In this document: positions 50,723 through 59,090 of the stretch, piece by piece
How the letters are laid out: every line of letters starts with the position of its first letter
How positions within the stretch are numbered: position 1 is the first letter of the stretch
Source: CAYVVT01 sp964454335
GTDB lineage: Bacteria > Fidelibacterota > UBA8477 > JABMPR01
Direction of reading: 5' to 3'
Length of the DNA stretch: 64,000 nt
NCBI GenBank assembly: GCA_964454335.1
Contig: CAYVVT010000003.1
Location: 186,001 to 250,000, forward strand
The notes under the pieces: model-generated
The model's database searches: none
What the model saw: only the letters and a program-made list of their open reading frames with translations
Told to the model about the DNA's origin: nothing
Program-made: the position numbers and the translations under genes

Positions 50723-51256
50723 ATGAGACAGAAAATAATAAAATTAGTGATTCTTTTATTGCCCGTGTTGAGTTGGGCAGAGATCCTGATCACCGAACAG
50801 AATGGCTCGCTTGCCGGGAAAGGCCACGCCCGTTCGCATGACTTTCCAGTGAGTGCGAAGGTCTTTACGATCAAAGTGAGTGATGCTGATACCAACGGGA
50901 TGCGCTGGGTGGAATTTGAAATGACCGTGAATGACCTGCATACAGGCAACGCCGCCCGCGACTCGCATATGCGCATGTCGGTCCTGGACAGAAAGCAATA
51001 TCCCACCATCAACTTCAGTTCTTCAGTTAAGATGGGCGAGATGATGGCCGGGAAAGTGGCATTACCCGGGGAATTGACCATCAATGGTGTTACGAAACCC
51101 TATACATTCAATCTAAACCTGACAACCAATGGTGAAGGATGGGATGCCAAAGGTGGATTCGTCATAGTGCCCACCGACTTTGATCTGCCCCTGGTGGGTC
51201 TGGGGCCCATGAAGGTGCTGGACAAGGTGAATCTGCAATTGGACGTGACATTCTGA
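50723..51256 (+). CDS. YceI-like periplasmic lipid-binding protein
   Basis: A protein of 177 residues. I chose the ATG at 50723 because AAAAGGGATACA precedes it and it begins a proper signal peptide (MRQKIIKLVILLLPVLSWA). The mature part matches the YceI lipocalin-like barrel: NGSLAGKGHARSHDFPVSAK, the strand pair KQYPTINFSSSVKM, LPGELTINGVTKPYTFNLNL and a final VPTDFDLPLVGLGPMKVLDK. YceI proteins bind isoprenoid or other long-chain lipids in the periplasm and are often induced by acid or base stress. In-frame ATGs at 50660 and 50699 would put charged residues before the signal peptide. A 10-base-pair hairpin follows the gene. Confidence 0.9.
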   Translation: MRQKIIKLVILLLPVLSWAEILITEQNGSLAGKGHARSHDFPVSAKVFTIKVSDADTNGMRWVEFEMTVNDLHTGNAARDSHMRMSVLDRKQYPTINFSSSVKMGEMMAGKVALPGELTINGVTKPYTFNLNLTTNGEGWDAKGGFVIVPTDFDLPLVGLGPMKVLDKVNLQLDVTF

Positions 51257-51303
51257 CAAGAGTCGATCCCTGACGTCCCTCGGCGGTACACAAATGTATT
51301 TCT

Positions 51304-51338
51304 GCCCTTCATCTTGTCATGGCGATGGGATGAAGGGC
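51304..51338 (+). terminator. Candidate terminator of the YceI-like gene
   Basis: GCCCTTCATC (51304-51313) pairs perfectly with GATGAAGGGC (51329-51338) around a 15-base loop. The hairpin lies 48 bases after the YceI stop codon and is followed by a pyrimidine-rich TTCTCACTTTGCTTC stretch rather than a clean T-run. It is likely, but not certain, to end transcription. Confidence 0.5.
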
Positions 51339-51389
51339 TTCTCACTTTGCTTCACGATTCAGACCCGGATTTAAATGGACAGGAGCGAA

Positions 51390-51548
51390 ATGCCAGACTT
51401 TAAGAACACCAACTGTGTCGTCACCGGTGCCGGTGCCTTCGGTCTACCTCGTCGACCAGTCAGGTGTCATCTGATTTGTTCACTCAGATCCAAACCACCG
51501 AAACCCGCATCGATCCATATGAACTGCTCAGGATCGTCAGAGAATTGA
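51390..51548 (+). pseudogene. Possible decayed SDR/Rossmann-type gene remnant
   Basis: After an AGGAG site, an ATG at 51390 opens a frame beginning MPDFKNTNCVVTGAGAFGLP, which looks like the nucleotide-binding start of a short-chain dehydrogenase. The family pattern stops after about 20 residues. Two other frames then carry protein-like pieces: VYLVDQSGVI near 51442-51471 and IDPYELLRIVRELNDRSLPC near 51509-51568, the latter running into the end of the convergent gene at 51568. A gene broken by frameshifts and deletion would explain this. Similarity is judged by eye over short stretches, so confidence is low. Confidence 0.3.
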
Positions 51549-51567
51549 ATGATCGATCCCTACCCTG

Positions 51568-52500
51568 CTATTCGGTATTGAAAATCCCTGACCAGTTCAG
51601 CGCCAGCGTCAGATAGGCGGCGGGCTGGGTCCCATCAGGGAATCCATTCGCCGAAGACCTGGTCCACATTGGCACTCCTGCGCGGAACTGGAACAGATCC
51701 CAGCCGGGTTTTGAGAATGCCAGATCAAATCCCGTGTACAGCACTGTCAGGGTTCGTTGATCCCTTTCAGTGGTCCAGATCGATGGTGGCGTCAAAAGCT
51801 GCTCGACCTGTAATTGAAGAAAAGGAACGAGGAACACGGGATACCACTGCTGGAGTGGTGCGGAGAGGTGCACCAGACTCAAATTATCCCGCAGGATATC
51901 GTCTCGACGCTCCAGGTTCTTCGAATAGAGCACGTTCATGGAAACAAGGCTGAATAGATCCGGGTGGTCATCAAACCAGGGCATGCGCTGATTATGCAGC
52001 AGCACAACCTCCCCGCTGGTGGCATTCTCACTACCAAAGGGAAAATCTTCCTCAGCATAGGTGGTGGCAGCGGGAACAGCCAACTGTATCTGGATCCAAC
52101 TCTGTCCACGGTTACCTATCGAGCGGCGTAAGCCCGTAGAAGCCTGACCGGTGTAGGCCCATGTCTCGGCTTGAATAAAAGTCACGTGTTCCTGTATGGT
52201 ACCAATCGCAGCTGATAATGACATGTACAGGACATTGCGAGTTTGAAATGACCGGGACACTTCAGCCTGCAGGTTCAATTGTGGGCCATATTGGATATTC
52301 CCGGCCGGTCCGCGGCCCGAGAGTTGTATATCTGTGAACCAGTGCAGGTCGTCATCACCGAAAAGGGCATTGGGCCAATGCGATCTCCAGTTGTTCATGA
52401 GGGCTCCACCACCTGCCTGGGCACTACCCACAGGTGAGCAGCAGACCTGTGCGTTCAGGACCATGTTTGCGGCCAGCAACAATGTCAGTAAGGTTTTCAT
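51568..52500 (-). CDS. Exported protein of unknown function, probably outer-membrane
   Basis: A 310-residue protein with a clear signal peptide (MKTLLTLLLAANMVLNAQ) and then CCSPVGSAQAGGG, with two adjacent cysteines just after the predicted cleavage site. The rest has alternating strands with many aromatic residues and ends YLTLALNWSGIFNTE, suggesting a beta-barrel or beta-rich protein. No named family is recognised. It is coupled to the DUF3179 gene before it: its ATG overlaps that stop codon as ATGA. The two should be made together, and perhaps both act in the cell envelope. Downstream is the decayed gene remnant, with the frames overlapping in opposite orientation. Confidence 0.7.
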   Translation of the reverse strand: MKTLLTLLLAANMVLNAQVCCSPVGSAQAGGGALMNNWRSHWPNALFGDDDLHWFTDIQLSGRGPAGNIQYGPQLNLQAEVSRSFQTRNVLYMSLSAAIGTIQEHVTFIQAETWAYTGQASTGLRRSIGNRGQSWIQIQLAVPAATTYAEEDFPFGSENATSGEVVLLHNQRMPWFDDHPDLFSLVSMNVLYSKNLERRDDILRDNLSLVHLSAPLQQWYPVFLVPFLQLQVEQLLTPPSIWTTERDQRTLTVLYTGFDLAFSKPGWDLFQFRAGVPMWTRSSANGFPDGTQPAAYLTLALNWSGIFNTE

Positions 52501-53540
52501 CCCGTCACGATCTCCACGTCGGGATAAAACGCTGCTACTGAAAACCAGAATGCGATGTAGCCATTGGCAGCCTTGAGCTGATCACCAGGTGCGTCACTGT
52601 CCAAGTGCCGCCCGGTTATGTCCCAGCGGCCCTCCCCTCCAGCCTGCTTGAGCACGATCTCCCCTGTATCCAGGTCCCAGATCTCGATCCGGATATCCCG
52701 AACGGTCTCGAACGCCACTGCAATATCATCAGATCCTGAGACGAACACCTTATGGCGCTTTCCGCTGATGTCAACAGCCAGGACCTGTGGATCACTGAAT
52801 GCGTCGATGGGAATAGCCCGGGCCCAATCGCCATTGAGCAGGACAAAGACCCGGTCTTTCTCATCCAGGCGGTCGTCCGTGTTGGCCACGGGGAAATAGA
52901 TATAGTCACCACAGTTTGGTGAGTTGCAGGTCCGATATGTCCCGTATGGATAACTGGAATAATTTCTGGAAAAACCCGTTCTGGAGTTGATCACTTTGGT
53001 ATTCGGGAAGAGAGCCTTCCAGTTGCCCCAGCTGGTCTCCACGAGATTCTGCAACTGGATGGTCGAACCCGATCTCGTCCCGGCAGCTGAGCGCAGCAGC
53101 ATTTGCGGCCAGTAACTATCCGTGGTGCGATCGTACATGATGAGATTGCTGTTAAATAACAGGCCTGACACACCATATTGGGATTCAGTTTCAGAATGGA
53201 TGGCACTGCCTGTAAGCGGGCAGTATGATATCGTGTACCCGTCCTCATTGACGATCTCGTGCCAGTCCAGGATCGAGTGTGGATAAGCAACGTATTCACT
53301 TCCGTTCCAGACTCCGACGACCCGATCCCCATCATCCAGAAAACCAAGATTTGCACCATCAGCGCTGGAGCGGTTGGGATGCTGCAGGCTGGGGATACAG
53401 TCCTTACCGGCATAACAGCCCTGGCGCATATAATCCGTATCTATGGTCCAGGTCAGATCGGTATCTGTTCCCAGAACACTGTTATCCTCCTGGCAACCTA
53501 CCAGGACGACAAATAATGGCATTATTCTCAAGAAACGCAT
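52497..53540 (-). CDS. DUF3179-domain lipoprotein
   Basis: About 347 residues. The ATG at 53540 has a GGAGGTAG site and gives MRFLRIMPLFVVLVGC, a lipoprotein signal with the lipidated cysteine at residue 16 followed by QEDNS. The body matches DUF3179: DDGDRVVGVWNGSEYVAYP, WHEIVNEDGYTISYCPLTGS, GLLFNSNLIMYDRTTDSYWP and the later SRNYSSYPYGTY. The YCPLTG motif usually reads YCPLCGS, so the family's second cysteine is Thr here, which may matter if the pair binds metal or forms a disulfide. A CNSPNCGDY cysteine pair is present later. The biochemical role of DUF3179 is unknown. It is translationally coupled to the gene at 51568. Confidence 0.87.
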   Translation of the reverse strand: MRFLRIMPLFVVLVGCQEDNSVLGTDTDLTWTIDTDYMRQGCYAGKDCIPSLQHPNRSSADGANLGFLDDGDRVVGVWNGSEYVAYPHSILDWHEIVNEDGYTISYCPLTGSAIHSETESQYGVSGLLFNSNLIMYDRTTDSYWPQMLLRSAAGTRSGSTIQLQNLVETSWGNWKALFPNTKVINSRTGFSRNYSSYPYGTYRTCNSPNCGDYIYFPVANTDDRLDEKDRVFVLLNGDWARAIPIDAFSDPQVLAVDISGKRHKVFVSGSDDIAVAFETVRDIRIEIWDLDTGEIVLKQAGGEGRWDITGRHLDSDAPGDQLKAANGYIAFWFSVAAFYPDVEIVTG

Positions 53541-53737
53541 GACTACCTCCGTCATTAATGCTCACGAACCGATTCTAGTCATGCTCAACCCAGGTCACTG
53601 TCTCCCAATAGACAGTTCTGCGTCTTCCCTTTGAGGGACCAGGCGCTGCCATTCCTTTCAGATCAACACCGCCGTTCCTATCTTTCATACACGCATACCG
53701 TTCATACCAAACTTCCAGACCTTTCCGGGAGGGAATC

Positions 53738-56650
53738 ATGCATCGAATTCAAAGGATCTCAATCGCTGCGATACTGTTGTTGTCCTGCTTTCTGGGAACG
53801 CTCATGGCTCAGCCTGGAGAATGGACCATTCTGGAAACTTATCCCATCCCTGAGGGCGCTTCAGGTCTGGCTTTTGATGGGATCAATCTGTTCTGTGGCA
53901 TCTACGGCTCCAACGGTGACGAGATCTATATCATCGATCCTTCCGATGGCAGTTTCGATCTATATCTCACTGGTCCCCAGGATGATGCATATGGTCTGAC
54001 CTGGGACGGCAGCAACCTCTGGACGACCTATCATCCGGGTGCCTATGACCCAGCCATAGCTGTGGAACTGGACAGCACTGGTACTGTAATCTCGCAATTC
54101 GAACTGCCGGCCACCTATATCTCGGGGATCGCCTATGATGGAGGGAACTTCTGGGTAAACCAATACTACCCGGATCCCTCTCAGATCTACCTGGTCAATG
54201 CGCTAGGTGCTGTTCTGACACAATTCCAGGCACCGGACAACCAGCCATGGGATATCTGTCTCCAGGATTCGAGCTTGTGGATCGCAGATTACTGGGGTGA
54301 TGCCCTGTACAAGGTTGATCCTGTTGATGGCTCACTTATCGAATCGCATGACTCGGAAGGGGTTGATCCTGCAGGCATCGTGTGGGACGGACAATATCTC
54401 TGGTACTGCGACAATGGACAGGGTTATGACCAGGACTATCTTTACAAGATCGATCTGGGCGGAACTGGTACGCCGGTCATCGAACTCCTTCATCAAGAAC
54501 TGGATTTCGGAAATGTTATCGTAGGTGAAACGGATACCTTGTTCCAGGTGATGACCAACACGGGCAATGGTGACCTGATCATCACAGACCTGAGCTTCAG
54601 CGAAGCTGAGTTCTCGAGTTCATTTGCAGTTCCTGATACAATTACTACCGGTGATACAGTTCAGATTCCAGTCTATGTATCCCCAACAGAATGGTACACA
54701 CTAAGCGCTGAGTTTCAGATCAATTCAAATGATCCGGTTACACCGGTCGCTCCCACGGTGGTTGAGGTATTCGGGATACATTATGAGTATAATCTTGTAA
54801 TTGAATCGTGCTGGCAGGATTTCGGTACAGTTCGCCAGGGATCCCTGACCTCACGCACACTTCTGATCAGCAACATCGGAGCTCTGCCCCTGGAGTTGAA
54901 TTCAGTTGAATTGGCCCAAGATGGAGGTCAGCCCGGTGAATTCTTCATTGACGACGATCTGCTCACACCTTTAGTGCTGAATACTCGTGATTCTCTGTCA
55001 TTCCGATTATGGTTCCAGAGTGATGAAGCGGGTGCGAATGAAGGAGCATTAACATTTCACGGACAACAGAATACATGGACGGTATTCCTCGACGTGGAGG
55101 CTATCGCTTTTGAGGAGTACATCGGAACTGAATTCTGGTCCTATCTAACTAATCTAGACGGCGAGAAAGTGGTGGCCATCAGACCTTTTGTTGACATCAA
55201 CGATGATGGTATAGACGAAGTCCTTGTCGCCGACAATGATTATGGTCTCCACTGCATCAATGGTAACAGTTCCGGTCCGGCAGATGCGTTCTGGATCTTC
55301 AGTAGTGATATCCCCGAGATAGGCACCGGTTCAGTCTATCACGAGCGGGGTCTGGCTGTGGCAGACGATCTGAATGGGGACGGGATCCAGGACGTTATCC
55401 TGGGGACTGCCTGGGGCAGCCGGGCGGTGTTCGCCCTGGATGGCTCAAACGCCGAGATACTGTGGATTTACGACACACATGTCATCGGCGGTGGTGGCTG
55501 GATCTACGAGGTGGATGCCAAAAGAGACTTCAACAGTGACGGCATCAGCGATGTGTTGGCCTGCTCCGGTGATGATGGTGGTGGTACGGGACCAAAGCGG
55601 GTATATCTCTTTGACGGGACGAACGGGAACACGATCTGGGAGTATCCATTTGGACATGCTGTCACAGCCGTTAAAGGCATGGATGATGTTACAGGAGATG
55701 CCATACCGGATGTCATCTGTGGAACCTCACCGGAGCTCTCGGATGCCCGGGTATACCTGCTGGACGGAGCCGACGGTTCCATTGAGTGGAGTTACGATAC
55801 GGATGCCAGTGCAGTTTTTGCAGTTACAGCCATTCCAGATGCAGATTCCGATGGTCTTCCCGATATCGTCGCCGGTGACTTCAGCTCCGTGCTTCATGGT
55901 CTCAGCAGTACCGGCACTGTATTTAACACGATCGATCTTGGTGGTGGCTTGATCACGAATTTAGAGCTCGGCTCATACCTGCTTAACTCCTGGCTGATCC
56001 CCACGGTGACAGGCAGCGGTTCATTTGATCTGGTGCGGTCGGGATTGGACATCGTCGAGTGGACCATCTCCCCGGGGGGCAATGTCCTTGATGCCAGTTA
56101 TTCCCCTTCCATTGATGGATACTGGTATGATCTGGACGTTCTTATCGGAACATTGGATGGCATCTTTGCGGTTTATGATGATGACAATGGTGAATTGGAA
56201 TATTCTCAGACTTTCGCTGCCAGTGCGGTGGATCAGACAGCATCTATGAATGATATCGATGGCAACAATACACGCGAATTGCTGGTTGGATTGAGAAATG
56301 GATGGGTGCATTGCATGTCCGGTGGCCCCATGGTTGTCTCGGACATGGAGGATCCCACAGCAAAACTACCGCGGGAGTACATACTGAAACAAAACCACCC
56401 TAATCCGTTCAATCCCAGCACGACTTTACGATTTGGATTGCCGGATGACTCCAGGGTAAAGCTGGACATCTACGATATCCGCGGTCATCATGTTACTACC
56501 ATTCTCAATGGATGGATGTCGGCGGGTTGGCATGAATTTGAATGGAATGCCGAGGATGACCTGGGCTTGTCCCTCAGTACAGGAGTCTACCTTTGTCATA
56601 TGAGAGTGGCAGGATTCTCCCGGTCGATCAAACTGGTGTACATGAAATAG
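53738..56650 (+). CDS. Large secreted beta-propeller/FG-GAP protein with C-terminal sorting domain
   Basis: A 970-residue exported protein with signal peptide (ISIAAILLLSCFLGTLMAQ) and a good GGGAGGG ribosome-binding site. Residues ~25-245 are repeated GLAFDG/GLTWDGSNLW/GIAYDGGNFW/GIVWDGQYLW units, each about 45 residues, a beta-propeller. Residues ~250-430 have two ASH/HYDIN-like immunoglobulin domains (LDFGNVIVGETDTLFQVMTN and ESCWQDFGTVRQGSLTSRTL). Residues ~470-870 contain FG-GAP-like calcium-binding units such as DLNGDGIQDVILG, DFNSDGISDVLAC and DADSDGLPDIVAG. The last ~85 residues, starting NHPNPFNPSTTLRFGLP, form the T9SS type A/FlgD-like sorting domain. It is probably a surface-attached or released binding or adhesion protein. 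Confidence 0.88.
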   Translation: MHRIQRISIAAILLLSCFLGTLMAQPGEWTILETYPIPEGASGLAFDGINLFCGIYGSNGDEIYIIDPSDGSFDLYLTGPQDDAYGLTWDGSNLWTTYHPGAYDPAIAVELDSTGTVISQFELPATYISGIAYDGGNFWVNQYYPDPSQIYLVNALGAVLTQFQAPDNQPWDICLQDSSLWIADYWGDALYKVDPVDGSLIESHDSEGVDPAGIVWDGQYLWYCDNGQGYDQDYLYKIDLGGTGTPVIELLHQELDFGNVIVGETDTLFQVMTNTGNGDLIITDLSFSEAEFSSSFAVPDTITTGDTVQIPVYVSPTEWYTLSAEFQINSNDPVTPVAPTVVEVFGIHYEYNLVIESCWQDFGTVRQGSLTSRTLLISNIGALPLELNSVELAQDGGQPGEFFIDDDLLTPLVLNTRDSLSFRLWFQSDEAGANEGALTFHGQQNTWTVFLDVEAIAFEEYIGTEFWSYLTNLDGEKVVAIRPFVDINDDGIDEVLVADNDYGLHCINGNSSGPADAFWIFSSDIPEIGTGSVYHERGLAVADDLNGDGIQDVILGTAWGSRAVFALDGSNAEILWIYDTHVIGGGGWIYEVDAKRDFNSDGISDVLACSGDDGGGTGPKRVYLFDGTNGNTIWEYPFGHAVTAVKGMDDVTGDAIPDVICGTSPELSDARVYLLDGADGSIEWSYDTDASAVFAVTAIPDADSDGLPDIVAGDFSSVLHGLSSTGTVFNTIDLGGGLITNLELGSYLLNSWLIPTVTGSGSFDLVRSGLDIVEWTISPGGNVLDASYSPSIDGYWYDLDVLIGTLDGIFAVYDDDNGELEYSQTFAASAVDQTASMNDIDGNNTRELLVGLRNGWVHCMSGGPMVVSDMEDPTAKLPREYILKQNHPNPFNPSTTLRFGLPDDSRVKLDIYDIRGHHVTTILNGWMSAGWHEFEWNAEDDLGLSLSTGVYLCHMRVAGFSRSIKLVYMK

Positions 56651-56741
56651 GTTAATAAAGCTGTCAATTTCCTGTAAAATGTCATAGAAATTCTCATAGA
56701 TTTGGGCCCGTTCATCGATAATCAGGATGTCGGAGAGAGTG

Positions 56742-57017
56742 ATGGAATGGCGCGCAAGTCATATACTGGTCAAAGATAAGCGCCTGGCCGAAGAACTGGC
56801 CAAGCAGCTGTCAAAAGGTGCACGCTTTGAAGCACTGGCCAAACAACATTCGACCTGTCCCAGCCGGTCCAAGGGCGGCGACCTGGGCTGGTTCGGCAGC
56901 GGGCAAATGGTGAAACCTTTTGAGGACGCTGTTAAGAAAATTGGACGCGGTCGTGTGAGCAAACCTGTTCGTACCCAATTCGGCTACCACCTCATCAAGA
57001 AGACCGGAGAGCGATGA
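56742..57017 (+). CDS. Parvulin-type peptidyl-prolyl isomerase (single-domain PpiC)
   Basis: A 91-residue single parvulin domain. It begins MEWRASHILVKDKRLAEELA and has FEALAKQHSTCPSRSKGGDL, GWFGSGQMVKPFEDAV and the C-terminal RTQFGYHLIKKTGE, matching the PpiC family throughout, including the Cys/His-type active-site positions (ASHILV, CPS, FGYHL). It has no signal peptide, so it should speed cis-trans isomerisation at prolines in cytoplasmic proteins. I use the ATG at 56742 because GGAGA lies five bases upstream; the in-frame ATG at 56727 would add five residues. Its stop overlaps the next gene's ATG (ATGA). It heads the five-gene run that ends at 61240. Confidence 0.92.
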   Translation: MEWRASHILVKDKRLAEELAKQLSKGARFEALAKQHSTCPSRSKGGDLGWFGSGQMVKPFEDAVKKIGRGRVSKPVRTQFGYHLIKKTGER

Positions 57018-58441
57018 CTCCCCGCATCGAATCCAGGCGGCACGATATACGTGCCATCATCACGCTGCTCTCGGCGGTGGTGCATGCACGATTCCAGGAT
57101 CGGCATCCCTTGGTTGTGGATCATGCTTTTGCAGATGGTTATTACTGTTATTTGGAAGGTCTCGATCGCCTCAGGTATCCTGCCCTGGCGAATGAGTTCA
57201 GATCAGCCATGCAACAAATGCAGCGAGAGCAAACTCGGCTGAAGATCCGGAAGACCAAGCCAAAGGACTGGGAACACCTGCACGCGCCACGCTCGGGCGT
57301 AATCCGCCCGCCCATCCTCATCCTGGGCGATTACAGCACACCATCCTACGAGTTCACCACATTGGATCTCGATGACCTCCCGGAATACGATCTGCAACCC
57401 TATGCAGACGGATTACTGCTGCGAATCGCCCCGGATACAGATATCTCTATCCCCGCCTTCATCGACTCACCCAAATTATTCGAGACCATGGCGGAGAATG
57501 AGGAGTGGGGTCGTATTCTCAGAGTAGAAACCATCTCCGACCTTAACGGTCAGATCATCAATATGGGCTTCAAGGAGATGATCTGGGTAGCTGAGGCCCT
57601 GCAGGACAAGAAGATCGCCGCCATAGCCGACCAGATGGCAGAGCATAAGCGATTGAAGATCATCTTTATCGCCGGTCCATCATCATCCGGCAAGACAACT
57701 TTCACGAAGAAGCTGAGTACACATCTGCTGGTGAACGGTATACGTTCTCTGGTGATCTCCATGGACGATTACTTTCTGGATAGGCACCTGTTGGAGCCTC
57801 AGGCGGATGGTACTCTTGACTTTGAAAGCATCGATTGTCTTGATCTTGAATCCATTCAAAAAGATCTCAAACATCTGATCTATGGTGAGCCGATCCAGAA
57901 GCGCGAATACGATTTCAAGAACGGGCAGCAACACATACTGCCTGAAACGCTTAGTCTCGCAGCTGACCAGGTCCTCATCCTGGAAGGGATCCACGGATTG
58001 AATCCCATCATGGGTGAAGGTCTGCCTGCAGAAAGCTTTTTCCGGATCTATATCAGTGCGCTCACACAGTTGAACATTGATAATACACACCCTGTTTCCA
58101 CCTCAGATGGACGCCTCATTCGTCGGATCGTACGTGACCATAATTTCAGAGGCTACACAGCTGATGATACCCTAACCCGCTGGAACTCGGTGCGTTATGG
58201 CGAACTTCGCAACATCTTTCCATTCCAGGAACAGGCCGATGCCATGTTCAACTCAGCACTGGTCTATGAGCTGTCTATTCTGAAACGCTATGCAATACCC
58301 TTGCTGCGTCAGGCAGCCAAGAATACAGTCCGAAACCGCTTGATCAATCTACTTTCCCTTTTCCAGAGCATACCTGACCGTCATGTTCCGGGTACTTCCA
58401 TCCTGCGGGAATTCATCGGGAAGAGTTACTTCAGTTATTAG
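57014..58441 (+). CDS. Uridine-kinase-like P-loop nucleoside kinase with N-terminal extension
   Basis: A 475-residue protein. The C-terminal part (from about residue 215) is a uridine kinase/phosphoribulokinase-type P-loop domain: the Walker A loop is FIAGPSSSGKTTFTKK, followed by SMDDYFLDRHLLEPQADGT with its substrate-binding Asp and LILEGIHGLNPIMG. The ~210-residue N-terminal region is not recognised in detail; many bacterial nucleoside kinases of this length carry a TGS/threonyl-tRNA-synthetase-like extension there, and the region from residue 130 (LQPYADGLLLRIAP) fits that broadly. It should phosphorylate a nucleoside, with exact substrate uncertain. Its ATG overlaps the parvulin stop and is preceded by GGAGAG. 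The thiamine pyrophosphokinase gene starts eight bases after it. Confidence 0.85.
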   Translation: MTPRIESRRHDIRAIITLLSAVVHARFQDRHPLVVDHAFADGYYCYLEGLDRLRYPALANEFRSAMQQMQREQTRLKIRKTKPKDWEHLHAPRSGVIRPPILILGDYSTPSYEFTTLDLDDLPEYDLQPYADGLLLRIAPDTDISIPAFIDSPKLFETMAENEEWGRILRVETISDLNGQIINMGFKEMIWVAEALQDKKIAAIADQMAEHKRLKIIFIAGPSSSGKTTFTKKLSTHLLVNGIRSLVISMDDYFLDRHLLEPQADGTLDFESIDCLDLESIQKDLKHLIYGEPIQKREYDFKNGQQHILPETLSLAADQVLILEGIHGLNPIMGEGLPAESFFRIYISALTQLNIDNTHPVSTSDGRLIRRIVRDHNFRGYTADDTLTRWNSVRYGELRNIFPFQEQADAMFNSALVYELSILKRYAIPLLRQAAKNTVRNRLINLLSLFQSIPDRHVPGTSILREFIGKSYFSY

Positions 58442-58449
58442 ATTAGCGC

Positions 58450-59073
58450 ATGAACATTGTTGTGGTCCTCGCTGGTTTGCCCCCGGGAAATGCAGTCCTG
58501 AAACAGTTCTGCCCCCGTGCTGACAAGGTCATCGCCGTAGACGGAGGCTACCTGGCCTTTCAGGGATCCGGCCTGCTACCGGATGTGCTCATCGGTGATC
58601 TGGATTCGCTTGGAGCTGATCCGGCCATCGATGGATCCGTCCAGGTGGAATCCAGACCCAGTCAGGACGAAACGGATCTTCAGAAGGCACTTACCTACTG
58701 CCGGTCCCTCGGTGATATCGAATCTATAATCGTTCTGGGCGGAACCGGTTTGAGAACCGATCATCTGCTCAACAATCTGCTGATCCTGGCAGGTATGCCC
58801 GCCTCTCTGGAAATCTGTATGATCTCAGCTTCCGAGGCCATTTACCGCGTCACCCCTGAATTTTCATTTGCCAAGAGAATAAGTATGGGTAAGGCGCTGA
58901 GTATCATACCTATAACTGATTGTACATCAGTAAACACATCAGGTCTTGAATGGGATCTGGACCATGCAAAAATGGGTGTTTCACACAGATTGAGCCAGAG
59001 CAATCGGGTTCAGGTGGATGAAGTAACTATCCAATGTGGTTCCGGGATACTGTATGTCATTGTGAATCAGTGA
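58450..59073 (+). CDS. Thiamine pyrophosphokinase
   Basis: A 207-residue protein with the standard TPK layout: VIAVDGGYLAF, VLIGDLDSLG, QDETDLQKALTYC with the catalytic acidic residues, VLGGTGLRTDHLLNN, and a C-terminal domain ending in VDEVTIQCGSGILYVIVN. It transfers the pyrophosphate of ATP to thiamine to make thiamine diphosphate in the cytoplasm. The family normally ends with a beta-sandwich carrying SNxF/SNR; here SQSNRVQVDE occupies that place. It lies between the kinase and an SSF symporter gene in one run. No TPP riboswitch is seen upstream, so regulation by thiamine is not evident. Function call is strong. Confidence 0.92.
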   Translation: MNIVVVLAGLPPGNAVLKQFCPRADKVIAVDGGYLAFQGSGLLPDVLIGDLDSLGADPAIDGSVQVESRPSQDETDLQKALTYCRSLGDIESIIVLGGTGLRTDHLLNNLLILAGMPASLEICMISASEAIYRVTPEFSFAKRISMGKALSIIPITDCTSVNTSGLEWDLDHAKMGVSHRLSQSNRVQVDEVTIQCGSGILYVIVNQ

Positions 59074-59090
59074 TCTAGATAGTCTATCCT

